Source: Batkoa obscura | Lineage: Eukaryota; Entomophthoromycota; Entomophthoromycetes; Entomophthorales; Batkoaceae | Assembly (NCBI GenBank): GCA_030770535.1 | Contig: JASVEC010000005.1 | Span: 1,612,001 to 1,676,000, forward strand | Length of the DNA: 64,000 bases | Direction of reading: 5' to 3' | In this document: one piece after another, positions 23,106-34,150 of the stretch | Position numbering within the stretch: position 1 is the first letter of the stretch | Layout: each line of letters opens with the position of its first letter | Translations under genes and position numbers: made by a program | Notes under the pieces: model-generated | The model's database searches: none | What the model was told of the DNA's origin: nothing | Seen by the model: the letters and a program-made list of their open reading frames with translations, nothing else

Positions 23106-24068
23106 TTAATAATAACCATCTGGTCTCGTTTGGACATAATAATTGAGTACCTTATAAATAAAATGAAATTGAGCTTTTGATTGAACCATATAAACCCTTT
23201 GTTGTCTAAAAGCATTAATAATATGAACTACTAAATCGGATTTTGCGGGTGTCCAAGATTTTAAAATAAACAAGGCAGAATCAATAGCACAAAAAGTACC
23301 TGTTCTACCTACCCCAGCACTACAATGAATAACTGATGGCCCCATTCCATTTTCTTCTGCTTTTTCTTGTTGCATAGCTAATTCCATATGATAAACATCT
23401 AATACAGTAATTAATATACTGGGATTATTAGGTACCCCAAAATCAGGCCAACCTTCAAATCTTATTTGAGTTACATATTGAGTAGCCATTTTATCGTCTC
23501 CTGGACGAAAACCTGATAATTTAAAATAAGCAATTGTTAATTCATTAGATAATGGATGTTTTTTTTCTTCTAAAAATTCGACCATCAAATCATAATTGTC
23601 AAAATGGAATGGTTCGATTTGATTTATTGGCCAATAACAATGATATTTTCTTGTTAATCCTTCAAATTCTTTAGTTAATACTAATATTATTGGACTTTTA
23701 TTTTCAAATACCATCCGCCAAAAGTCTAATATAGTATTGGGTAAAGGTGCTTGAGTGGCTATATATCGATGAATACAGTTTGGTACTTGAATATAGCTAG
23801 CATTAATATAATTTGTTGGTTCATCACTATTCTTCAATTCGGATAAAGCAACTCGATTACAATCATAAGGTAATATATTTGAATATCGATTTTTTCGTCG
23901 ATTATAAGGTAAATCAGCATCGTTTTGATCTAATTGAGAGCCTAATCGTTTATTCATTATTTTTGTACATTTACCATTTTGTAAGGAATTAAACCATTGT
24001 TCAGAAGTCTCTGGTGGATTTGGGGGTATGAAGCTCATCTTAATTCGGCGCTTCCAACGTACTAACAT
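23106..24068 (-). CDS. Classical protein tyrosine phosphatase
   Basis: A single uninterrupted frame of 320 residues, close to the size of yeast Ptp1. It is a complete classical PTP catalytic domain: phosphotyrosine loop KNRYSNILPYD, substrate-fold block NASYIQVPNCIHRYIATQAP, WPD loop WPDFGVP (catalytic acid Asp), and P-loop HCSAGVGRTGTF with the nucleophilic cysteine and arginine. A QSKAQFHFIYK block with the Q-loop glutamine nearby follows. It removes phosphate from phosphotyrosine in cytosolic proteins such as MAP kinases; the particular substrate is not readable. The first ATG gives MLVRWKRRIKM; the second in-frame ATG, eleven codons on (MSFIPPNPPET), is an equally reasonable start. There are no regulatory domains on either side. 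Confidence 0.9.
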   Translation of the reverse strand: MLVRWKRRIKMSFIPPNPPETSEQWFNSLQNGKCTKIMNKRLGSQLDQNDADLPYNRRKNRYSNILPYDCNRVALSELKNSDEPTNYINASYIQVPNCIHRYIATQAPLPNTILDFWRMVFENKSPIILVLTKEFEGLTRKYHCYWPINQIEPFHFDNYDLMVEFLEEKKHPLSNELTIAYFKLSGFRPGDDKMATQYVTQIRFEGWPDFGVPNNPSILITVLDVYHMELAMQQEKAEENGMGPSVIHCSAGVGRTGTFCAIDSALFILKSWTPAKSDLVVHIINAFRQQRVYMVQSKAQFHFIYKVLNYYVQTRPDGYY

Positions 24069-24541
24069 TGATTATAAGTTAACAAAAAATCTATAGGTTT
24101 AGTTGATAATAACGATAATAATAATAATAATAATAATAATATTGAGTATAGATTATATTAATAAATAAATAAAAAATAAAAGGAAATTAAAGTTAAAAAT
24201 TACCTAAATCTATATAAAAGGTATAGTTATCTTTTAGTAACAATCAATTTAATATTAAATTCAAAATCTAATTAATAGATGCTAACTTGGTTATTAATGT
24301 TGTTTCCTAATAAAGCAATATTTATATTCATTTCATTTATTATCGTTTTGAAATTGATTGGTTCAATTAAAATTTTGTTTTTTTAGTTGCTATTTTTAAA
24401 TATTATTATTGTTATAAGTAAATATTAATTTAAAGATTTATGATCTAAGGTTTATAGTAAACTGACAAGTTTTAAACTTATTTATTTTATAACTGATAGG
24501 TTTTAATATTCTTAGCTGAAAGTAGATTCTTATTTTTAGTA

Positions 24542-24645
24542 TATGAAGATGTATTTTTTTGTTTAAGAATTTTACTAACAATCTTTCTGCTCAAATAGCA
24601 CTTGAAAAGTAGAAAAAGCGATAAAACTAAAAAAACAATCTCATA
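24542..24645 (+). mobile_element. MITE-like element, copy 8
   Basis: TATGAAGATGTATTTTTTTG at the left, AAAAAAACAATCTCATA at the right, with the TTTACTAACAATCTTTC core; moderately diverged ends. Confidence 0.8.
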
Positions 24646-25653
24646 TTAATAATATATGAAGTTTGACACATTTAACTGCTGATTTTTTATTTTCGTTAAT
24701 AAAAGTCTATCTTTAAATTTAATAGAAAATATTGATAATATTCCCATATCTATCGAAATAATATAATAAATCTCTTTATTGTCACGTTTGTTATTGCGAA
24801 TACAATATCAATTGAAACATATTCATATAATAATTAAAATCAATAATAATCTAATTAATTCAAATAACAATAAAGAACTCAAAGAACTTAATTTTTTAAT
24901 AATTAATTCCCAATTTAAAGATCTAGATTATATAAGGACTAAAAATAAGCATTTAATAAACTATAATAAACTAACTGATAATTGAGTATTGTAAACATCC
25001 GTTGAAATCAATAAAAACATAATCTACCTTTTTAGACATTACACGTTTTTTAAAAAAATAACACTTTCAAAAACTTGGCTTTCAACATTATGATCTAGAC
25101 TGTATATCAGACAATAACTTATTCACTGAGTTATAGTAAACTAACAGATAGTCAATTGTTATAAAATATCAGTTACCACAGCTTTGAGGAGAAATTGAAG
25201 TTAACTTACATATTTATAAATAGAGATAATTTACAACTTAAATTCAGCTATTTTAATTTATATTATTATATTTTTAAATTTACTAAACTTAGAAATAAGC
25301 TCCATATATTAAAATATCGGAACAATTTTATCGTTTAAGCAATATAATAAATACTTAATACATTCAAATAAATAAGCACTTCTATACAAAAAGGGCTTGA
25401 ATAGACCTACTTAAGTATAGATCAGATAAACTAATATAAACAAATTAAAAGAATTTTCTCTATTATTTATTTGTGTGAACTAAACTTTGATAGTCATTAA
25501 AAAACCTAAATACTTTTTTGGTGGGATATTACTTGACTTAAAAAAGAGAAGTATTAATGATTTAAAAGTAGTGCAAAATGAAATTATGAAGTTTACATAG
25601 ATTGTCCATAGATTTATAGATAATATTAGGCTTGGATGATATGATAAAAGTGA

Positions 25654-25750
25654 TATGAATATATATTTTTTGTTCAAAAATTTCACTAACAATGTTTTCG
25701 CTAATAGTGGTTAAAAAATGGAAAAAGCGATTAAACCAAAAAACTTTATA
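25654..25750 (+). mobile_element. MITE-like element, copy 9 (tandem with copy 10)
   Basis: A diverged copy, TATGAATATATATTTTTTG to AAAACTTTATA, with the core changed to TTTCACTAACAATGTTTTCG. Its right TA is also the left TA of copy 10. Confidence 0.75.
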
Positions 25751-25852
25751 TGGGGATGTATTTTTGTGTTTAGAAATTTTACTAACAGATTTTCCACTGA
25801 AATAGCGTTTAAAAGATAGAAAAAGTGATAAAGCCAAAAAAATACCTTCATA
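25749..25852 (+). mobile_element. MITE-like element, copy 10 (tandem with copy 9)
   Basis: TATGGGGATGTATTTTTGTG at the left, AAAAATACCTTCATA at the right. It lies directly after copy 9 in the same orientation, sharing one TA. Confidence 0.8.
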
Positions 25853-26539
25853 TATTATTATTAAAAGTTGTTAATACACTAGGAGTTTAAACGAAAAATT
25901 ACTTCCCAACATTTGTAGACTATCTCTATTATAACCTGTTAATTTTTGTTTGAAATTACAGTGAAACAAAGTGTCAAACTCTAAAGATTACTTTAAATTC
26001 TGTTTCTATGATGATTTTTATTGAGCCTAAATTTATTATGCTTAATTTTGTAACTAAAATTCAATAGTCCGAACATACTTATGAGATGAAAACTAATATT
26101 GAATTCCACCAATGATAATAAGTCGATTATTTTTGGGGAGATGGGATTGGAAGTTTATTTCATTAAAATATTTCATAATTTAAGCTTATGAGAAAATATT
26201 TTATGGGATAAAGACAATAGAAAGTTTAGGCCATTTATAATCTAATGTGATAATATAAATGAATTTTAATTGGTTAAGCCAATTCTTTTTTTGGCGTAAG
26301 GCCTTATGATTGGTAACTTTATCAGGAATGGTTAAGCTATTGAATTAAAAACTCAGCAAATTTAAAAAGTGAAATTGATCTGTCTCTTTAACCCATACAA
26401 ATTAGGGTTAAATTAAGTAGTATATTTGATCTTTGTATTGAACTCAACTTCATTGAGATCAATCTTCGGTAAGTAATTGTCATCTATTTTTATCTAAATT
26501 TATTGATTCTGATAGGTCCTAATAAGATTTAGTAAAATC

Positions 26540-29500
26540 ATGAGTAGAAATAATCGTTCCTCCAATTCTGGAGCTATACCTGCTGTCAATAAGCAGCAGC
26601 CTGCTTTAGTTAGTTATGCACAAACTGCTAAACAAATTAAAGCATCTAATAGTAAAGCTGAAGCATTACCTTCAAGTAATAATGATAGGTCAAAAGAAAA
26701 TAAAAATAAAACACAAGTATCAGAAACGAAAAGGTAACTCATTGTTTAAACTCAGACTCAATTTAATAATAAATTTTAGTAATAATGATACTATTGATGA
26801 AATTTTAGCTTCGGCTAATCTAAGGTTGCCAGAACCAGAAAGAAAAATAGGTATTGAAATTAAATGTATTTGTAAAAAACAATTTACTAATTTATTTAAG
26901 AAAATAAAAAAGTTATATTTGGTTTTTTTGATGATATTAAAGCAGAATCTTTTCCAAAGTTAGAGTTTTATGAAAATAAACAAGTTGATTTTGCTAAAAT
27001 TACTTTTGGATCTGGGTTAGAAAAACTTAGTGTATCGGATAAACTTATAATAACGGCGCCTATATTGCCTAATAAATCAAAGTTAATAGAAAAAGACCCA
27101 AAAGGTAATTCTTTTATATTTATTAAATGGTAAATTAAATAAAAATAGTTAATGATCCAACTCACGGTGTATATTCAAAGAATCCAGCTATTATTAATAA
27201 TGAACAACAATCACAATCAAATCCTAATACTTTCACACATAATCAACCTTTCACATCTGGCGCACCACACCCTAATTCAATGCCACCTAACTTTAACAAA
27301 TCACCTTTTGTACCTGCTACTAATCATCCATATCCTCAGGGACCATATCCACAATTTTCACCACAAGGCCCTGGTCAACTACAATGGGGAGTTAAGCCAA
27401 CTTATCAAAACAATATCCCAGGAGGCTCGCCTAATTCTCAATCCAGTTATTCATCTGGACAAAGAAGTGGAAAAGGTGGTATTCATAGCTCACCAGGTGG
27501 GTTCCAACAAAATAGTAGCCCAGGTAACCCTGGGCCTAATGGTCCAGGTGGAAACTGGTCATCTCCTTATTACCATGGATATCCTACACCTCATTTTGAC
27601 CCAAATTATCCACATTTCCCTGGCTTTATACAGCCATATCCTGTCATGCCACCTCACAATAATATGGTACCACCAAACCAAGGTGTAACGCCGCATCTTA
27701 ACACTAATGCTTTACCATTTGTACCTGGTAATAAGACAAGTAAGGCAATCAAAATTATAAATCCACTTACAAAGGCACAGGTTGTTGCACCTGCTAATGC
27801 TAATAAAGAAGCAACTCCAATTACTACCCCAACAACTCCAACACCACCTGTAGTAGTTCGTATATCAAAACCAGTTCCTAAAGAACCCCTTTCTTCTGAA
27901 ACACCTGCAGTTAAAAATGAGACTTCAGATAAAGTTCAAGAGAAGACCAAAGAATTAACTGATGTAAGTAAATCTGATTCAACTAAACAAGAGAAAAAAC
28001 CTGAAGTTAAAGAAGTAAAAACCAGTGACAAAGTTGAAACTAAAAAGAAGGTTGAAGCAGAAATTAAAGAAATACCTAAAGATAAAGAACCTGAAAAAGT
28101 AGCTGTTCATCAAAACATTAAAAAGGAAGCTAGCGTTTCTATCAATGGTGATATAAATAAAAACGTGGATACCAAAGTTGAGACACCTATTAAAAACGTT
28201 AGTGATGATAAGTTAAAGGGTGAGAATGTTGCTCCAATTAAAAACACAAACGAGGTTGAGCTAAAAGACAAAAGTTCTACAGCAAAAGATTCAGTTAAAA
28301 ACATGCCTGAAACTAATGATAAAGTTAAGGCACAACCAAATGATTCAAATAATGAAAATAGCTCAAAAGAAATCCTTGAGCCCAAGCCAATTGAATCTAA
28401 ACCAATTGAATCTAAACCAATTGAATCTAAGCCAATTGAATCTAAACCAATTGAATCTAAACCAATTGAATCTAAACCAGCTGAGACTGAACCAAAGATC
28501 GAAGAGCCAACGATAATTTCAGCTAAAACGGAAACTGTTGTTCTTACCAAAGCTAAACCAAAGAGAGCGGTAAGAGCTGGAACTAAGCCAGCCGTCGCAT
28601 CAACTGAACCTACTAAACCGGAAACTGTAGCTCAACAAACCGAAGTAGTTAATGAGCCTGAATCAAAAGAAACTGCGTCAAAGGAAGTATCTGTTGAATC
28701 AAAGGAAACTGCTGCTGTACCACAAGAAGCTGAAAAACCTGCTGGCGAAATTAATACAGGAGCTAAAAGCAGTGCGCCACCTGGATTTGGGTCCAAACCT
28801 CCAGGTTTTAATGGGGTTGTAAGAAATGACTCAGATTCTTCTAGGTTAAATAAAACTGGTTTATCTATTGAGACAAAAGGTAAACCTCCTCTTCAAAGAC
28901 TTGGTTCTTTGAATCTCGGATCTGCTGGACTTTATAGTCCAAATATAGCTAGTCCTTCTCCACGCACCACAGAGTTTTTTGAACAAGTTAGTTATCCTCC
29001 AAATATCAACCGTCCTAACTTACCAGATGGTATGTTTAGATACGATAGATCCTTTTTATTACAATTTAAGGAGATGTGTATCGATAAACCTCAAGAAATG
29101 AAGAACCTTGATGCTATTGCAAATGATGATCAAATGCGTCAAGATAGTAATGATCGTCGTGGTATGCATCGTAGGATGAATTCTTCACGTGGTAGCTCAA
29201 AGAATGATTCAGGCGATTTCTCTAAGCCTCGTAATAGCGAAGAAAGATTTAAACTTTCAAACATGCAAATGCGTGGCGATCAATCTGGTAGAGGCCAAAT
29301 GGGAGGACGTACTTCAAGTGGAGGTCATCTTCCAGGTTTGTCTAGCCAATTAGGAGGGCACAAAGAATCCAGAAATCGTTCCAATCGTGGTGGTAGGGTG
29401 GAAAGCATAATAATTCACAAGGTGGCCCAACCATTCCTTTGGATCAAGTAGTACCACTTGAAAAATCTGAAAACCGTTGGATACCTAAGAAGAAAGATGA

Positions 29501-31348
29501 TGACGATAAAGAAGCCCAAGTTACGCGTAAAACTAAATCCTTACTTAACAAACTTACCCTTGAAAAATTTGATTCAATCTCTTCTCAAATTATTGAACTT
29601 GCTAATGAATCAGTTAAAGAAAAGGACGGTTTTACATTAAAAACTGTTATTCAACTTATCTTTGAAAAAGCATGTGATGAACCAAATTTCTCAGCAATGT
29701 ATGCAAAATTATGTCAAAGAATGCAAGTGGAGCTTAACAGCGATATTATTGATGAAGAAGTTCGTAGTAAGGATAATGAATATACCAGAGGTGGTAATCT
29801 TTTCAGAAAATATATCCTTACTAGATGTCAGAAAGAGTTTGAAAAAGGATGGAAAGTTGAGGGTATGCAAGAGTTACAAGAAAGCGATATGATGTCAGAT
29901 GAATATTATAAGCTTGCAAAAGCTAAACGTCAAGGATTAGGTCTTATAAGATTCATTGGTGAGGTTTTCAAGCTTAATATGCTTACTGAGAAAATTATGC
30001 ACTATTGTATTAGAAGACTTTTGGATGATGATCCTGATGATGAAGAAGTTGAAAGTTTATCAAAACTCTTTAGTACAATTGGTAAACAATTAGATACAAT
30101 AAAGAACAAGCCATTTGTAAACAAATATTTTGAACAAATCCAAGAACTTAGTAAGAGCAAAAAGCTTTCACAACGTATTCGCTTTATGCTACTTGATTTG
30201 ATTGACTTGAGAAAAAATAAATGGCAAACTGGTAAGAGCGATACACCAAAAACTTTACAACAAATTAAAGATGATGCTGCTCGTGAATCCGAAGAGAAAA
30301 ATAAGCAAGATAAAGTCCGTCGTCAACATAGTTCTGGAGGTAGAGGGTTACCACCACTTAATTCACCAAATAAACCATCGTTTGATAAAGATAATAAGCG
30401 TAGCGATGGATGGAATTCAGTAAGTGGAAATAGTTTACCATCGTCACGTACTAAGATTGGTGATCTTTCTGGATTTGGTAACTTATCAAAAACCAAAACA
30501 GCTTCTAGTACTCTCAGCTTTGGTCCTAGCTCAGTGTTTAATTCCCTTGGTAGTAGCAAACCTGTAGGTCGCGAACCTACCACTCAACAAAAAAGACCTA
30601 ATATTACAAATAGTAATATCTTTGATATGTTGGCTGATAATGAACCTAAAGCTTCACCAACAAGGCCTTCTGTTAACCTTTTGCGTAAGCCATCAAGTGC
30701 TGAAACTACTGAGGAGCAAACTTCTAAATCGATGGAGCCAGAGCTCATCGAAAGAAAGGCTAAGACATTAGTAGACGAATATTTAATTCAAAGGATATCA
30801 AAGAAGCACTTCTTACTGCTAAAGAATTTGATGGATATAACTGCTATGATGAAGTAATAAATAAGATGATTGCTTATGCAATTGAGAAGAAGAAGCCTGA
30901 GGTTGAAAGCGTAGCTGGACTTTTGGAAGTGCTCAATAAGGAAGGAGTTGTCACTAAAGAAGATTTTATTGCAGGGGCCAAGAAATTCATGCCTTTACTT
31001 GAAGATTTATGTTCAGATGTGCCATTCGCATTTACTTACATGTCACTATTCCTTACAACTTATTCTATTAGTTTAGCTCAATTGATAGAATTAGCCGAGC
31101 CATTATCTGAATATCCTAGCCCCTTCCCACCTGGTCCAAAGTTTTTTATTGCTTACATAGAGGAGAGATTGAAAAAATCAGACGAAGCAACGTTAATTAA
31201 AGAGTTCGAAGATAATTGTGATATTACGATGCTTTATAACCCTAAAGATAGGGAAGTTGCTAAATTAGAAAAATTATGTGATAATAGTAAAATTAAATTT
31301 CTTGTACCAAGTATCAAAGAAAGTAGTGCTTGGAAAGGATTACATTAG
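26540..31348 (+). CDS. Translation initiation factor eIF4G
   Basis: Three small 5' exons (26540-26733, 26780-26850, 26901-27104) are followed by one long exon (27149-31348). Allowing two one-base frame interruptions, near 29397 and 30785, the total is exactly 1,556 codons plus stop. eIF4G is the cytosolic scaffold joining cap-binding eIF4E, eIF4A, PABP and the 40S subunit. The N-terminal half is Pro/Asn/Gly- then Lys/Glu-rich and contains seven near-identical 15-base repeats. Next come the eIF4E-binding motif YDRSFLLQF (YxxxxL-phi), Arg/Gly-rich sequence, and the MIF4G domain starting VTRKTKSLLNKLTLEKFD. A Ser-rich linker and a C-terminal MA3 domain (INKMIAYAIEKKKPEVESVA, FMPLLEDLCSDVPFAFTYM) complete it. 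At both interruptions the downstream frame continues the conserved protein directly and one added base (a G in GGG, an A near TTTAATT) would join the frames, so sequence error is likely. Confidence 0.88.
28382..28478 (+). repeat. 15-base tandem repeat inside eIF4G
   Basis: About six to seven copies of CCAATTGAATCTAAA encode a run of PIESK units in the charged N-terminal half. The copies are nearly identical at the DNA level (A/G changes only), so the array is young and probably varies in length between strains. Confidence 0.85.
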
Positions 31349-32216
31349 AAATAATAATTAAGCTATTATTAACAAGTCAATAGAACATATTACGTCTTAT
31401 CTTCATTTTCAACCTTTTATTTAACCAAACTTTCATTCCCATTAGATTCTAGCTCAAATCTACATTAATAATATTTTTAAATGAGTCTGGGAAGTCATCT
31501 TATTGACCCTTCTCCATTTATTTTTTAATCCTGCTTTTTAATACTACAATATCAAACAGTTTTTAAAAATAAGATTTAAATTTTTAATTAACTGCATTGT
31601 TTAAAATCAATAAATTTTTAATTGTTTATATACTACTTCGATATATATTAAAAAAATTTTATCAAAATAAAATATGATTTTTATATTTTTAATATGTTGA
31701 GGATTTTTATTGTTTCCTTTATTTTTAACTAATCATTTTGACAATTATAGCTAGTAATTTAAGTAAATCAGAAACGAAGACAAGATCAAGATCTAAGACT
31801 TTTGTACTATATAAAGTTCACTTTGATATTTTTATTATGAATTTTGGTAAAAATATTAAAATATCATTAATTCAAAATCTAACATAGGGTGTGTTTTTTG
31901 TCTTCATTACTTTTTCCATCTTTAAGCACTATTTGAGTGGAAAATTTGTTAGTGAAATTCTTAAGCACGAAAAAACATCCCCATAGTCTAATTTGAACTT
32001 GGATTTTAAAGTAATCACTTTTAAAAACTTAGATTTAAATGCTAATAAAATCATTTTATGCAATCGATTGCCAAATAGAGCTTGCATAAAACTTGGCTTA
32101 ATACAATGATTTATTAAAAAAGCATTTTGTAAAAAACCTTAGCTTTATTCCTTAAATATGGAAAATCCAGATAAAAATAAAGTATAATAAGTATTACTTA
32201 TAAAGAACAATTAACA
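31349..32216. other. Intergenic with one MITE copy
   Basis: A+T-rich; contains the element at 31885-31985, otherwise nothing recognised. Confidence 0.5.
31885..31985 (-). mobile_element. MITE-like element, copy 11
   Basis: Reverse orientation: TAGGGTGTGTTTTTTGTC at the left, AAAAACATCCCCATA at the right; TA at both ends. Confidence 0.82.
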
Positions 32217-33382
32217 ATGGTTTCTAGCCAAAGAAGGATGAGATCCAAAGGCTTTCGTTGTAATAAACAATTTATTTCATTTCTAGTTTGTTTAATATAT
32301 GTTGCTAGTTTAAAGCCGGAGGATTTATTTAAGGAGTTGGTTATAGACCAAAAGCCAAAAGCTAAAAAGAAAGATAATAACAAAAATGGAACTGAAAATG
32401 AAACTAACTTTGATCTCTATCTAATGAACCAACTTTCGTTAATAGGGTTAGATGTCAAACGGAATAAAAGTACTTTGAAAGAATTAATCAAAAAAGTTGA
32501 GAATCTGGAAGATAAAGAAAACTATTTTCGCTCAATTTTAGATCCTTATTTCAAAGAATTAAAAAATAGTATAAAAAATGAGCGTATTAATTTATTGTAT
32601 AAAGCTTTAATTCTTATTATTTAGTTAAGCTAGAGTTTCGTCAACTTTTTACAGATCTTAATAATGTACCAAGATTGAGATCGGATAAGGTTAAACAAAT
32701 AAAAGAAGATTTAGTAAATAAGGAAATTGACACTGAGGATGATGAACATAGTAGTTAATGTTTTTTGTTTTGCAATAATATTAATTCTTTAATAGATGAA
32801 AGCGATGATACAGATAAACAAGTATATTGGTTTAATGTTAAGACATATTATATAATAGTTTATAAAGGGAATGAAAATCAAAAAAAGTTCTATGTCAAAT
32901 ACCAAAATAATGAATTATGAAGCTAATAAACATATATTCATAGGTAACTTATTTGTATATTTACTGGGTAGTTTAAACCGGTTCAAATAAAAGATATGGA
33001 AAAGCAATTACATCGTCCTGCGGTTTTTCCACAATACGGTTATTACACTCCAATGCCACCGCCACCGGCTCTGGCATACCTACCTCCAAATAATATCAAC
33101 TATAATGATGAAATATACCATCAAACGCCTGTTTATTCGAAGCATAGACAGGTATATAATAGACGTCACTATAGCCCTGATCATTACTCAGAAGAATATG
33201 AAAGCGTAAAGGAAGCAGCCAATATAGAATTAAAGCCAAAAGAGATGCATATAATGCCTGATTTAGAACATAGTCTTATAATCGAAAAAGATCAAACCGC
33301 TAATAATTACCCAGAAGGCAATCAAAGTTCTATTAAAGAGAATGTACCTAAAAAGAAAAGAGGAAGGAAAAGAAAACAATAA
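32217..33382 (+). CDS. Unrecognised protein with coiled-coil and basic AT-hook-like tail
   Basis: Five exons (32217-32583, 32625-32750, 32796-32821, 32859-32943, 32994-33382) with small GT-AG introns keep one frame and give 330 residues; exact divisibility by three supports the model. I do not recognise the family. Seen: a hydrophobic stretch (FISFLVCLIYVASL) near residues 19-34, and a long charged helical region (STLKELIKKVENLEDKENYF onwards) likely to form a coiled coil. An acidic patch (EIDTEDDEHN) comes next. A Pro/Tyr-rich segment (YYTPMPPPPALAYLPP) precedes the C-terminal KKKRGRKRKQ, which contains the R-G-R core of an AT-hook and also fits a nuclear localisation signal. The tail suggests a DNA- or chromatin-associated nuclear protein; that is inference. 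The tiny 26-base exon 3 is the least certain part. Confidence 0.6.
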
Positions 33383-34150
33383 AGCACTTATATTATTTAA
33401 TATGTAAGTAGCAAATGATAATAAAATTATTAAGCATATATTATAATAATTGCATTCAAGTAAAAATTTTATTGTTACTTTGAGGTAGCTAATATAACTT
33501 AATCTTAAGATGTTTTCATTATGACCAAGTTTAACAGTTATAGAGTTTGGTATTAATAAAGTTTGTATTTGGACTCAGGGCTATAAAGTATACTTTTTTA
33601 CTTAATTTATACTCTTACAAATTTAAATATAAATGGTTGAGAAGTTAGATGAAATATAGCAATATAGTAGTGAATAATTGAAATTTTGAATACAAAAATT
33701 AGTATATTAATACCTGTTTTTAGGCTAGAATTAAAATTACAGAATAAAACAGTTGGGCACTTATTTTTATAAATGAGAATATTTCGCCCAATAGTATGGA
33801 TACTCATTAATTAATCATTACAGCTATTATTTTCATAGATGAGTTTTCCTTAAATTTGTTTTAAAGCACTTAAAAACTAAGATATAAAAGTTATCACTAT
33901 ATCCTGGCTTTAGGGACTACACAGTTTCCTCGGCCCTGTTCCTCCATAATAACTTATCTGAAGCTTTCATTTATTTTATATAACCAATAAAATAGTTGTA
34001 CACCCTAACACTTTTAAGAACTATTCTAAAAAATAAGTTTTATAAATGATACTCCTCATCTGCAAAAATTGACAAAACACTGCTTATATGTGAAATTTAA
34101 TTATTTACCTTTTAAGAAAATAACTGTATGATATTTATCAACCAACAAAG
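33383..34150. other. Intergenic
   Basis: No gene or repeat recognised; presumed terminator of the upstream gene and promoter of the sirtuin gene. Confidence 0.5.

Larger units (their letters stand above)
24069..26539. other. 2.5-kb intergenic region with three MITE copies
   Basis: Three MITE copies (24542-24645, 25654-25750, 25749-25852) and an (ATA)n microsatellite at about 24117-24140. A 68-codon frame at 24779-24985 is Asn/Leu/Lys-rich and looks like chance in A+T-rich DNA. The 3' part is the presumed eIF4G promoter. Confidence 0.55.

Noticed and set aside
24779-24985. 68-codon plus-strand frame
   Set aside because: Asn/Leu/Ile/Lys-rich composition expected by chance in A+T-rich DNA; no motif and no neighbours that suggest a gene.
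25562-25837. Minus-strand open frame with FKRYFSGKSVSKISKHKN
   Set aside because: It is the translation of MITE copies 9 and 10; similar frames appear in other copies (for example 36559-36744). Not a protein gene.
27152-27688. Plus-strand frame rich in His/Leu/Ile overlapping eIF4G
   Set aside because: Shifted reading of the Pro/Asn/Tyr-rich part of eIF4G; the eIF4G frame runs through it for more than 700 codons.
28110-28550. Minus-strand frame with repeated GLDSI
   Set aside because: Mirror of the eIF4G 15-base repeat region; no independent support.
29380-29460. An intron joining the two halves of eIF4G
   Set aside because: No GT-AG pair keeps the Arg/Gly-rich sequence that continues without loss in the next frame; a one-base difference explains it better.
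33607-33807. 66-codon minus-strand frame
   Set aside because: No recognisable feature; chance-level in this composition.
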